A stretch of 57,415 nt of DNA from a bacterium (lineage in GTDB: Bacteria > Desulfobacterota > JAPLJL01): NCBI GenBank assembly GCA_028713675.1, contig JAQTNV010000020.1, positions 1-57,415 of the forward strand, read 5' to 3'. Under the pieces are notes generated by a model. That model had not been told where the DNA came from, made no database searches, and saw only the letters and a program-made list of their open reading frames with translations. Both the position numbers and the translations under genes were made by a program. Shown here piece by piece: positions 24,128 to 31,610 of the stretch (positions are counted from its first letter, which is position 1; each line of letters starts with the position of its first letter).

Positions 24128-24713
24128 GATCGACGCCCGGGGCAAAGCCTGCCCCGAGCCGGTCATCATGACCAAGAAGGCCCTGGCCGAGGCCTGGCCC
24201 GACCCGGTGATCGTTCTGGTGGATAACGAAACCGCCCGGGACAACGTCCGCCGAATGGCGGAAAATGCGGGTTTCCAGGTGGAGGTCTCGGGGCCGGGGA
24301 AAGACGGCTACGGGCTCAAAATCACCCGCGGCGCGGGAACCCCCGCGGGCCCCGGGATAAATTCGTGTTCTCCGCCGGATTCATCCCTCCGCACCTATTT
24401 TTTAAACAGCGACCACATCGGCGCCAACCGGGAATTGGGCAAGGTCCTGGTCAAGGGGCTCCTCAATGCCGTCGTCGAGCTTCCTTATCCCAAGCAGCTG
24501 GTTTTCATCAATACCGGGGTAAAGCTTCTGGCCGAGGACTCGTACTGCCTGGAAATCCTGCAGAAGCTGGAGAAAGCCGGCGCCCGGATCCTCGCCTGCG
24601 GCACCTGCATCGACTATTTGAAACTGCGGGATAAAATCAAGGTCGGAAAAATTTCCAACGCCTTGGAGATCATGGAGGCGATTTCCGGACCGGGGAAATT
24701 GATCAGTCTTTAA
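24114..24713 (+). CDS. yedF: Selenium metabolism protein YedF
   Basis: A 199-residue two-domain protein. Residues 1-70 form a TusA/SirA domain with the conserved ARGKACPEPVIMTKKAL (Cys13, the persulfide or perselenide-carrying position). Residues about 95-199 form a DsrE-like domain (YFLNSDHIGANRELGKVLV, FINTGVKLL, LACGTCIDYL with two cysteines near 162-165). This architecture is the selenium-linked YedF family (TIGR03527), found in genomes that use selenophosphate. It probably handles reduced selenium or sulfur, though the exact reaction is not settled. Its start lies inside the reductase gene. Confidence 0.93.
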   Translation: MKEIKIDARGKACPEPVIMTKKALAEAWPDPVIVLVDNETARDNVRRMAENAGFQVEVSGPGKDGYGLKITRGAGTPAGPGINSCSPPDSSLRTYFLNSDHIGANRELGKVLVKGLLNAVVELPYPKQLVFINTGVKLLAEDSYCLEILQKLEKAGARILACGTCIDYLKLRDKIKVGKISNALEIMEAISGPGKLISL

Positions 24714-24715
24714 AA

Positions 24716-24743
24716 GAATGCGGAATGCGGATTTCGGAGTGAG
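24716..24743. repeat. 7-base tandem array (GAATGCG type)
   Basis: Four words in phase (GAATGCG twice, GATTTCG, GAGTGAG), starting 3 bases after the yedF stop. Confidence 0.7.
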
Positions 24744-24773
24744 GGGTGGCTGTTCAGTATTCGAAATATGTAC

Positions 24774-24843
24774 GTCATCCCTGCGAAAGCAGGGATCCAG
24801 ATACTTTCGGGAAAAACTGGATTCCCGCTTCCGCGGGAATGAC
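24774..24843. repeat. Dispersed inverted-repeat element
   Basis: Outer arms GTCATCCCTGCG..GGGATCCAG and CTGGATTCCCG..GCGGGAATGAC, each with its own small hairpin. This GTCATTCCCGCG/CTGGATTCC element is a widespread type of bacterial intergenic repeat. It lies between convergent yedF and the small membrane protein gene and could act as a two-way transcription stop. Confidence 0.75.
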
Positions 24844-24864
24844 AAAGGATGACAATTTGATCAT

Positions 24865-25125
24865 TTATGTTTTATTTAATTTTTCTTTGATTTCAATCAG
24901 GATTCGCAAGCTTTCGGTGAAAGCATAGAGAACAACGGAAAATATCAATCCCAGGACAAAGGTGGCCGCGGCGATTCCCCACTTGCTCGCTGACCCGGCC
25001 ATCCCGGGTTCCGCCGGCAGGATCACCATCGCCGCCACGAAAATCACGGTCCCCAGGCACGAGACCACAGCGCTGATTTCCAGAAAAATAATCGAGATTT
25101 TCAATAGCTTTTCTCTTATCTTCAT
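24865..25125 (-). CDS. Small membrane protein, two predicted helices
   Basis: An 86-residue protein that I cannot assign to a family. Two hydrophobic helices (about residues 9-37 and 48-70) are joined by a short loop (PAEPGMAGSASKWG), and both ends are charged (KIREKLLK, EIKEKLNKT). That is consistent with an inner-membrane hairpin with both termini in the cytoplasm. ATG start with GGAGAAAG upstream. It stands alone between repeats, convergent with yedF. Real because of clean amphipathic ends and codon use; function unknown. Confidence 0.7.
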   Translation of the reverse strand: MKIREKLLKISIIFLEISAVVSCLGTVIFVAAMVILPAEPGMAGSASKWGIAAATFVLGLIFSVVLYAFTESLRILIEIKEKLNKT

Positions 25126-25340
25126 TTGCTTTCTCCGCTCCCTTTTTTAGGGCGGCAGTTGAATGCCGCCCCTACGAAAACACTTTTTTCAATCAACACA
25201 TAGGGGAGCCATTCTCCTGGCTCCCTTTTCGGGCGGCTATGGAAGGCCGTCCCCATATTTTCTTTACGCAGGCTTCCTTCGGCCACAATGCCTCGGGATC
25301 TAATCGAAAAGCCTGCGGTTTACCCCGAGTAAAATCGAGG

Positions 25341-25375
25341 GGCTACCGGTTACTGGCGACTGGCTACCGGCTACT
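25341..25375. repeat. 7-base tandem array (GGCTACC type) providing a stop codon
   Basis: Five words in phase (GGCTACC, GGTTACT, GGCGACT, GGCTACC, GGCTACT). The last word contains the complement of the TAG stop of the zinc-ribbon gene (25371-25373). Confidence 0.85.
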
Positions 25376-25661
25376 TCTTTGTCATCTTCTCCCACAATTT
25401 TTCCGCCTCGGCCCGGCTGTCCTGCACCGTTTCTCCCCCCGGCCGGGATTCCTTGAAAGAAAAATACTCGCAGATATTCCCCTTGTCCTTCTGGGAAACG
25501 AAATCAGCCTGGGACTCTTTGCACTGGTGGTAGGCGTTGGGATCGTAATCCTTACAGTTCAGGCAGATATGAAGCTCCCGGCGGCAGTGCGGGCACTCCT
25601 CCCGAAACCCGACCTTTCTCTCTATCTCCACCGGCTTTTTGCAGAAATGACAGATAAACAT
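25371..25661 (-). CDS. Small zinc-ribbon protein
   Basis: A 96-residue cysteine-rich protein with three CxxC knuckles (Cys4/Cys7, Cys23/Cys26, Cys33/Cys36) and further cysteines at 47 and 64. This arrangement suggests two zinc sites. The C-terminal 25 residues are a charged helix. Comparable small zinc-ribbon proteins of unknown role occur in many bacteria; a nucleic-acid or protein adaptor role is possible but not shown. The stop codon falls in a 7-base repeat array. Confidence 0.75.
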   Translation of the reverse strand: MFICHFCKKPVEIERKVGFREECPHCRRELHICLNCKDYDPNAYHQCKESQADFVSQKDKGNICEYFSFKESRPGGETVQDSRAEAEKLWEKMTKK

Positions 25662-25719
25662 AGTCTCTGGTTTCTAGTTTCTAGTTTCGGGTTTGAAATA
25701 TGAACTTTGGATTTTGGAT

Positions 25720-26637
25720 TTAGAAGTATAAGAATCCCTCGCTGTCCATCTCGGCGGCCGATCCTTCCCCTTGCGTGTAAATGGTTTTTAAAGCCCCGGC
25801 CGAGCCGTGGTAAATAACGACCCGGGCCTCTTTCAGGCCGGCCATTTCCCGGGCGGCAGCGATCGCGTCTTCCAGGTAACCGATTTTATCGATCAATCCC
25901 AGACGCAGGGCCTCCCCCGCGGTCAGAACCCTCCCGTCGGAAACATCCTTCAGGGTTTCATCCGGAATGCCCTTTCTTCCTTCCCGGATCACCTCGAGGA
26001 AGCGCTGGAAATGAGAGTTGACGATCCCCTGCACCACTTCTTTCTCCTTGTCCGTCATCCCGCGAAAGATGGAGCCCATGTCCTTCTTTTCCCCGGTTTT
26101 GATCGCCTTCTCCTCCACCCCCACCTTGTCCATCAGCCCTTCCAGGCTGATCCCGTGATAGATCACCCCGATGGAACCGGTGGCGGTGGTGGGATGCGCG
26201 ATGATCTGATCGGCCGCCGTGGCCACGTAGTAACCTCCGCTGGCCGCGGCGCTCATCATGATGGCAACCACGGGCAGGCCGCGGTCCTTTTTAAACCGTT
26301 TCAGCTCGGAATGCACGATGTCGCAGGCGGTCACGAACCCGCCCGGGCTGTCGATCCGGAGAATCAAAGCCTTGACCTTTTTATCTTCCCGGGCCCGGTC
26401 GAGGTTGGCCCGGACCCATTCAACCGTCCCGGCTTCCGACTTGAGGAACCCCCTGGCTCCCTGCTCCTTGATTACGCCGGAAATATCAATAATCAGGACC
26501 TTTGCCCCACCCTGGCCTCCGACCTTTTCCTCGGATATCTCCCGGGGGTGGGGGAAAATACTCCCGGACACATAGAAACACCCGGAAACCAATAGAGGGA
26601 TAAGAGTCATTGCCAATTGGATTTTCAGTTTCGGCAT
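25720..26637 (-). CDS. sppA: SppA-type signal peptide peptidase (S49), lipoprotein form
   Basis: A 305-residue S49 serine protease with a lipobox (VSGC, Cys20), so it is membrane-anchored by lipid rather than by a helix. Family motifs: ILRIDSPGGFV, the nucleophile region SAAASGGYYVA (near residue 130) with the oxyanion glycines, GSIGVI, and the general-base lysine region AIKTGEKKDMGS (near 180). SppA enzymes degrade cleaved signal peptides and membrane protein fragments as ring-shaped oligomers. Length fits the short SppA36 class. It may be co-transcribed with the upstream exported protein. Confidence 0.92.
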   Translation of the reverse strand: MPKLKIQLAMTLIPLLVSGCFYVSGSIFPHPREISEEKVGGQGGAKVLIIDISGVIKEQGARGFLKSEAGTVEWVRANLDRAREDKKVKALILRIDSPGGFVTACDIVHSELKRFKKDRGLPVVAIMMSAAASGGYYVATAADQIIAHPTTATGSIGVIYHGISLEGLMDKVGVEEKAIKTGEKKDMGSIFRGMTDKEKEVVQGIVNSHFQRFLEVIREGRKGIPDETLKDVSDGRVLTAGEALRLGLIDKIGYLEDAIAAAREMAGLKEARVVIYHGSAGALKTIYTQGEGSAAEMDSEGFLYF

Positions 26638-26654
26638 TTTATTTCTTCCCTTCC

Positions 26655-26682
26655 GGCGACTGGTTATCGGCTACCTGCTGCT
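26655..26682. repeat. 7-base tandem array inside a gene end
   Basis: Four words in phase (GGCGACT, GGTTATC, GGCTACC, TGCTGCT). The array covers the last codons and the TAA stop (26664-26666) of the neighbouring minus-strand gene. Confidence 0.75.
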
Positions 26683-27719
26683 TTTTTTTCATGATCCGTA
26701 ATCACCCAGTCCCGCAGATTTTTCATCGAGAGGGGAAAATACTTCACCGAGACCTCGTCCGAGATCGACTGGGCCACCTTTTCCACCGCTCCCCGGACCA
26801 GGGGAATGTGGGGCACGAAGGCATCCACATTCACCACGGAATGCAGCAGATATTCCACTACGTAAAACCCGGAATAATTTTCGAATATTTTCCAGGTTCC
26901 CTCGGTCACCTTGACCTGGCATTCGTTCAGGTCGAAAACATTCCCGTATATTTTCAGAAGGTCTTTGTCGCTGACGCGGAACCTCCCCTTTTTATCCTGC
27001 TCGGAAAAGAGCGGATGCTTGCGGGCGAGGTCCATAAAAATCTCCCGGGACTGGGTCCGCCCCGGGCTGACGGGCTTCAGGTTTTTCGCCGCCCGGTCCA
27101 GTTCCACCTGGGTCGGCATATGAAAGCTGAATTCCCTCGTCTTGGGAAAAGCAGCGAATAAAACCGGCAAGTCGATCGCGCTGGTGATCCCGAAGAAAGT
27201 CCCTTCGATCTGCAGGTAACAGAAATGGGTCACACCCTCGGCGTAAAAATCCACGCTGGTGTTATAAACCGCGAAAGTGTCTTCGATCCCATCCACATTG
27301 GTCAGTCTTTCCCAGTAGTGATAAGCAGGCATCAGGAAAATCGCTTTCATAACGACCCCATCCTTGGCCTGGGAATAGCGTTTTTCAATGATGATTGCGC
27401 CTTTTCCCAGGTGCGAAATCGCCTGGCTTAAGGTCTGATCGCCCTGGATCTGGAAATAATCCTGGATCAAGCCTTTCAACTTCCCTGCTTCTCCCGGGTT
27501 CACGGTGAAATTGAACTTTCCGGCATCATCCGGAAAATAAACCGCCATGGCTTCCTTGGTCCCCTCGATGGGTTTTTCCTGCTTGGTTTCGATTTTCTTC
27601 CGGAATTCCTCCCGTCCCTCCCGAAAACTTTTCTTTTCACCGGCCAGGGCCAAATTGGCGAGAAACAGCACCAGGGTCAGTCCGGCCGTCGCGCCAAGCA
27701 CCGATTTGAGTCTCGACAT
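26664..27719 (-). CDS. Exported protein of unknown function
   Basis: A 351-residue protein with a signal peptide (VLFLANLALAGE). I do not recognise the family. It is rich in short hydrophobic strands (GAIIIEKRYSQAKDGVVMKAIFLMPAYHYWERL, FCYLQIEGTFFGITSAIDLPVLF), has no transmembrane helix after the signal, and is likely periplasmic. The start at 27719 is set by a strong AGGAGG 6 bases upstream; an in-frame start at 27842 would add 41 residues encoded by a 7-base repeat array. Its last few residues and stop lie inside another such array, so the C-terminus may have been remodelled. Upstream of and codirectional with sppA. Confidence 0.75.
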   Translation of the reverse strand: MSRLKSVLGATAGLTLVLFLANLALAGEKKSFREGREEFRKKIETKQEKPIEGTKEAMAVYFPDDAGKFNFTVNPGEAGKLKGLIQDYFQIQGDQTLSQAISHLGKGAIIIEKRYSQAKDGVVMKAIFLMPAYHYWERLTNVDGIEDTFAVYNTSVDFYAEGVTHFCYLQIEGTFFGITSAIDLPVLFAAFPKTREFSFHMPTQVELDRAAKNLKPVSPGRTQSREIFMDLARKHPLFSEQDKKGRFRVSDKDLLKIYGNVFDLNECQVKVTEGTWKIFENYSGFYVVEYLLHSVVNVDAFVPHIPLVRGAVEKVAQSISDEVSVKYFPLSMKNLRDWVITDHEKKAAGSR

Positions 27720-27788
27720 TTTCCGCCTCCTTTTTTCTCTGGGTCTCGAATATGTTAAATTATTCGAGGATTTTGAACAAGCCATTTC

Positions 27789-27851
27789 GCAGAGCGCAAA
27801 GAGCATAGAGCATAGGGCAGAGGACAGAAGGCAAATAGCCAAGAGTCAGGA
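27789..27851. repeat. Nine-unit 7-base tandem array (GCATAGA type)
   Basis: Nine words in strict phase (GCAGAGC, GCAAAGA, GCATAGA, GCATAGG, GCAGAGG and diverged forms). Same word family and same internal order as 22194-22228 and, inverted, 30172-30213. Confidence 0.85.
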
Positions 27852-27940
27852 ATAAATATTTAACAATTGGGAGTTCCGAATGGGTATTGCGGAATTAAGA
27901 TTTCGCTCTTTGAACTTATTACAAACGACTTCGAAACAAC

Positions 27941-27980
27941 TTACCAACTCGCCAACTTTCTAACTCACTAACTCACTTTT
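27941..27980. repeat. 8-base tandem array before the NUDIX gene
   Basis: Five 8-base words (TTACCAAC, TCGCCAAC, TTTCTAAC, TCACTAAC, TCACTTTT) ending 3 bases before the ATG of the NUDIX gene. Its reverse complement matches the array at 28717-28756. Confidence 0.8.
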
Positions 27981-27983
27981 TCT

Positions 27984-28709
27984 ATGATTACGCCTCGCCC
28001 CGCCTCAACCGTGATCCTTCTCCGGGAGAACCCCGCCCCCGGTTCCGTCCGGCTGGAAATTTATCTGGCCCGGCGCAAAAAGAGCATGAAATTCCTGGGA
28101 GGATTTTCGGCCTTTCCCGGAGGAGCCCTGGAGAAGCAGGATTATGACTCCGAAAATCAGAAACGTTCACGGGGATTGGGACCCGACGAAGCCCAGAGAC
28201 TTCTCGGAGGGGATATCACCGGGGTGGAAGCCCTGGCCCACCTCCTGGCCGCCATCCGGGAGGTCTACGAGGAAACCGGCGTCCTCCTGGCCCTGGCTGA
28301 ATCCGGCGGTCCTCCCCGTCCGGAAATTATCGCCGGCTGGCATCAAGAAATCCGGGACGGGAAAATCCCCCTGGTGGAAATGATGAAGAAGGAAAAGCTG
28401 CTTTATGATACCCTCTCGCTCAAATACTTCGACCATTGGGTCACCCCGGATTTTTCCCCGATCCGCTTCAGCGCCCGCTTCTTTCTGGCGGTCAACCCAC
28501 CCGGGCGCTCCCCCGTTCCCTGCCCGATCGAGTTTGAAACCGCGGAATGGATCAACCCGGGAAAAGCCCTGGAGAGTTTCGAAACCGGGGAAGTCAAGAT
28601 GATCCCCCCCACCCTTCATTGCCTGAAAAGACTATCCCCCTTCGGTAAAATCGAGGAGCTTTGGGATTTTTTTTCCCGGGAGCCCCTCCCGGAAACCAAG
28701 TCAGGGTGA
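27984..28709 (+). CDS. NUDIX hydrolase with split Nudix box (NUDT19-like)
   Basis: A 241-residue NUDIX pyrophosphatase. The Nudix box is interrupted: FPGGALE ends at Glu50, and REVYEETG resumes at 92-99, an insertion of about 34 residues into the loop, as seen in NUDT19/RP2-like enzymes, several of which act on CoA derivatives. The metal-binding EE is intact. Substrate unproven. The gene is closely bracketed by inverted arrays of 8-base words (27941-27980 and 28717-28756). These leave no room for a normal ribosome site upstream of the ATG. Confidence 0.87.
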   Translation: MITPRPASTVILLRENPAPGSVRLEIYLARRKKSMKFLGGFSAFPGGALEKQDYDSENQKRSRGLGPDEAQRLLGGDITGVEALAHLLAAIREVYEETGVLLALAESGGPPRPEIIAGWHQEIRDGKIPLVEMMKKEKLLYDTLSLKYFDHWVTPDFSPIRFSARFFLAVNPPGRSPVPCPIEFETAEWINPGKALESFETGEVKMIPPTLHCLKRLSPFGKIEELWDFFSREPLPETKSG

Positions 28710-28716
28710 ACATACG

Positions 28717-28756
28717 GTAAGTTTGTGAGTTGGTAAGTTGGTGTGTTGGCAAGATT
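28717..28756. repeat. 8-base tandem array after the NUDIX gene
   Basis: Five words (GTAAGTTT, GTGAGTTG, GTAAGTTG, GTGTGTTG, GCAAGATT), the inverted counterpart of the array upstream of the same gene. It runs straight into an ATTGCGAG-type element at 28757-28790. Confidence 0.8.
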
Positions 28757-28834
28757 GTCATTGCGAGAAGCCCTGCGACGAAGCAATCTCGGATTAGATT
28801 AGTCATAATAAATTTAAACAGTTATCCCAAATTG

Positions 28835-29710
28835 ATGAATAATATATTGCCCCGTCAATTAATTAATATTTTCCTCGCCGTTCTTATTATTTTATTAAGT
28901 ACTATTCATTTAACCGCCGGTGAATCCTTGCCGGACAAATCCTCATCGGAAAAGCCCCGGGAAGAAAAACCCTATCTGGAAGAGATCAGGCCGAAGAAAA
29001 TCTGGGATGATATTTCCCATGTGATTACTTTCCCGGCACGGATGGATTTGACCGGCAGCCTGATCCTGGCCGGGGTCCTCGGCGCTACCGGGATTTTCAT
29101 GAGCCAGGATGAAAACATCCGTGGCCGAATCAGGGAAATCCCGGATAATGACGGTATCAACGCCGCCGCAAAAGCGGGAAAATGGCTGGGCGACGGGCGT
29201 CTGATTGTTCCCCTGTTCCTGGTTTCCGGGGCGGGCGGTTATCTCGGTAAAAATCAGCGCCTGGTCAGGATCTCGGTGGAAACCCTGGAAACCCTAGCCC
29301 TCTCCGGGCTGACCGTGCAAATCCTCAAGTTCTCCACCGGCCGTTCCCGTCCCTTCCGTGATTCCGGTTCCTGGGATTTCACCGGGCCCAGTGTCTCCAA
29401 CGAGGCCTTTCACTCCTTCCCCTCCGGCCACGCGGTCACCATCGGTTCCGTGGCCGGGGTCCTGGCCGGCGAATTCGAATCCATCTGGATCGACCTGGCC
29501 GCCGGCGGGCTGGTGGGGCTGACCGCTTTTCAGCGGATGTATGCCGACCGGCATTGGGCTTCGGATGTTTTTTTCGGCTCTGCCATCGGAATCGCCACCG
29601 GGTATTCCATTGCCCGGCACCGGAAGGCAATAACCGCCGCCCGAATCCTGGTCACCTCCGTGTCCCTCCAATCAGCCCAGCCCGGAATCCAATTTACGTA
29701 TATTTTTTGA
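28835..29710 (+). CDS. PAP2-family phosphatase
   Basis: A 291-residue exported or membrane-associated acid phosphatase of the PAP2/lipid phosphatase type. All three motifs are present: KFSTGRSRP (near residue 165), FPSGHAVT (near 195) and RMYADRHWASDV (near 235). An N-terminal signal or anchor (ILPRQLINIFLAVLIILLS) precedes a charged linker. Likely substrates are undecaprenyl or other lipid phosphates, which is inference. I begin at the ATG at 28835, since the in-frame region before it reads through a dispersed repeat. Confidence 0.88.
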   Translation: MNNILPRQLINIFLAVLIILLSTIHLTAGESLPDKSSSEKPREEKPYLEEIRPKKIWDDISHVITFPARMDLTGSLILAGVLGATGIFMSQDENIRGRIREIPDNDGINAAAKAGKWLGDGRLIVPLFLVSGAGGYLGKNQRLVRISVETLETLALSGLTVQILKFSTGRSRPFRDSGSWDFTGPSVSNEAFHSFPSGHAVTIGSVAGVLAGEFESIWIDLAAGGLVGLTAFQRMYADRHWASDVFFGSAIGIATGYSIARHRKAITAARILVTSVSLQSAQPGIQFTYIF

Positions 29711-29724
29711 AAGCAGGCAGTGAG

Positions 29725-29767
29725 CAGAAAAATAAGGTGATGGGTCATAGGTCATAGGTGATAGGTT
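29725..29767. repeat. 43-base block, inverted copy of 22559-22601
   Basis: Includes four 7-base words (TGATGGG, TCATAGG twice, TGATAGG) at 29738-29765. It matches the reverse complement of 22559-22601 with one difference by eye. Confidence 0.8.
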
Positions 29768-30171
29768 TGAGAAAATAACGCTAGGGGACTAGAAAACTGG
29801 GACGCTGGGAAGCAGTCGGCAGCAAATACATTCCCTACAATTGTCATTCTGAGCACATTCGCTTCGCTCAGTGTAAACCTCTGGCGACTTGTCCCGAGAA
29901 TGGTCGAGGGAAGAATCTCGTTTTCATCGTAATATTCGTAATTGCGAGTCCCGCCTTTGGCGGGGCGTGGCAATCCCTCTCTTCGTTGGTCTTTATTTTC
30001 TTTTTTGGGGGGTTGATCTCGCTCGAACAGGATCGACCACCGACAGCCGACCGCAGACCGCTGTTTGAATCTGTCATCCTAAGTTATTTCGAAAGGATTT
30101 TTTAACGTCATTCCGGCGGTGTTTTGCTTGTCCTGAGTTCTATCGAAGGAAGCCGGAATCCAGGGGCTTTT

Positions 30172-30213
30172 CTTTTGCCCTCTGCTCTATGCTCTATGCT
30201 CTATGCGCTTTGC
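30172..30213. repeat. 7-base tandem array (TCTATGC type)
   Basis: Six words in phase: CTTTTGC, CCTCTGC, TCTATGC three times, GCTTTGC. Read on the other strand this is the GCATAGA array of 27789-27851. Confidence 0.85.
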
Positions 30214-30306
30214 TCCTCCCTTTTGGCCCGCTGCGTCATTATTCCCGCTCTTCACCCTCGGAAATTAATTGATTTCCATTCGGGATCACCGTAAAATACT
30301 ATCATC

Positions 30307-31434
30307 ATGACGAAAAAAATATTTCTGCTTGTTCCCTGGCTCGGGGCATTTATTTTGCTTTTTTTCACCACCGGCACCCCCGCCCAGGAAAAAACCGGAA
30401 AACCCGAATTCACCCTCAAGTGGGGCACGATCGCCCCGGAAGCCACCAGCTGGGGAGGGGCCATCGGGCGCGTCAACGCGCTGATGGAGAAAGAATCCAG
30501 GGGCAGGATCAAAAACACCTGGTATTTCGGCGCGGTGATGGGCGACGAGATGGACATGATCCGCAAGGTGAAGATCGGCCAGCTGCAGGGCCTGGCCGTT
30601 CTGACGGTGGGGTTGCAGAAAATCGCACCCGAAACGGGCGTCCTCACCCTGCCTTTCATGTTCAAGGATTACCGGGAGGTGGACTGCACCTATCCCAAAA
30701 TCTGGAAACTGCTGGGGGAAGCCTTTGAAAAACACGGCTTTGTCCTCCTCGGCCACACCGATGTCTGTTTCGCCATCATGCAGACCCATGTCAGCCCCGA
30801 GATGGAAAACGAGCTGCGGAAAGATATCTTAGTAAACGGCAAGATCAGCGACCCGACCAAGAACGAAATATTCCTGAGATACCTGAAGCAGTGGGCCTGG
30901 CAAACCCTGGACATTGACGCGTACCTGTACAAAATGATGGGGATCACCAACGTTATCCCTCTCCAGGTCACCGATGTTCTGACCGCCCTCCAGACCGGAA
31001 TGGTCAACTCTGTTTACGGAAGCTGCTCAACCACGGTCGCGCTTCAATGGCAGACCTATATAAATTACATCATCAAGTTCGGCGGATACGAGGGGGTGGC
31101 TTATGCCCCGGCCATGCTGGTTCTGGACAAGAAAGCTTTTTATTCCCTTCCCCCGGATCTCCAAAAGATCGTCCGCGACGCCTACCAGACCGAGCTCGGC
31201 CCCGGTTCCTCCCGCCTGACCCTCGAGGTCCGGGAAGTCGAGGCGAATATGTGTCAGGGAATGAAAAACCGCGGGACCAAGGAAATCGTAATGGATTCGG
31301 AGCTGACCAAAATCTTTGAGGAAAAATCCAGGCCCATCTATAAGATGATGGAAGGCAAATACTATCCGCCCGAGTTCCGCCAGGCGGTGGAAAAAGCCCG
31401 CGACGAGTGCCGGGCCTCATTGGGAAACAATTGA
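30307..31434 (+). CDS. TRAP transporter substrate-binding protein (DctP-like), orphan
   Basis: A 375-residue periplasmic binding protein: signal peptide (about 1-26), then a DctP-type fold (LKWGTIAPEATSWGGAIGRVNALMEKES, IGQLQGLAVLTVGLQK, PFMFKDYREVD). TRAP receptors hand carboxylates or similar ligands to a DctQ/DctM membrane pair. No DctQM genes are in this window, so the protein is an orphan here; it may work with a distant permease or as a sensor. The gene is isolated on both sides by repeat-rich gaps. Ligand unknown. Confidence 0.87.
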   Translation: MTKKIFLLVPWLGAFILLFFTTGTPAQEKTGKPEFTLKWGTIAPEATSWGGAIGRVNALMEKESRGRIKNTWYFGAVMGDEMDMIRKVKIGQLQGLAVLTVGLQKIAPETGVLTLPFMFKDYREVDCTYPKIWKLLGEAFEKHGFVLLGHTDVCFAIMQTHVSPEMENELRKDILVNGKISDPTKNEIFLRYLKQWAWQTLDIDAYLYKMMGITNVIPLQVTDVLTALQTGMVNSVYGSCSTTVALQWQTYINYIIKFGGYEGVAYAPAMLVLDKKAFYSLPPDLQKIVRDAYQTELGPGSSRLTLEVREVEANMCQGMKNRGTKEIVMDSELTKIFEEKSRPIYKMMEGKYYPPEFRQAVEKARDECRASLGNN

Positions 31435-31450
31435 TGATTTCGGGATGCGG

Positions 31451-31483
31451 CCTGCCCGAACCGACCGCTCGGGTCGGCCAGGG
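31451..31483. repeat. 33-base palindromic element, copy 1
   Basis: Begins CCTGCCCGA and ends GGTCGGCCAGGG, with inverted arms around a GC-rich core. It sits within what reads as a 7-base array (GATTTCG, GGATGCG before; GATTGCG, GAATTGA after). Confidence 0.65.
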
Positions 31484-31577
31484 ATTGCGGAATTGAACTG
31501 TTTCTTACAAACCTCCTGGCCTCCCAGCGTCCCCGCTTCCTACCGTCCCAGCATTCTTTTCTAATGTTGTCATTGCG

Positions 31578-31610
31578 CCTGCCCGAGCCGACGGCTCGTG
31601 TCGGCCAGGG
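31578..31610. repeat. 33-base palindromic element, copy 2
   Basis: About 90% identical to copy 1. It interrupts an ATTGCGAG element directly after ATTGCG; the rest of that element resumes with AGCCCTGCCTCTGGCGGGG and GGCAATCTC. Confidence 0.7.

Larger units (their letters stand above)
29711..30306. other. Gene-free, repeat-filled stretch
   Basis: About 600 bases with no supportable gene. Contents in order: 43-base inverted block (29725-29767), a GTCATTCTGAG-type palindrome (about 29840-29920), an ATTGCGAG element (29941-29980), a left end of the GGGGGGTTGATC mini-element (30007-30024), a GTCATTCCGGC/GCCGGAATCCAG element (30107-30166) and a heptamer array (30172-30213). Confidence 0.7.

Noticed and set aside
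22826-24713. In-frame selenocysteine codon in the reductase or yedF
   Set aside because: Both frames run without internal TGA and end in TAA; I see no recoding case inside the window.
27720-27842. Longer N-terminus of the exported protein at 26664-27719
   Set aside because: The extra codons include a heptamer array, and AGGAGG directly precedes the ATG at 27719.
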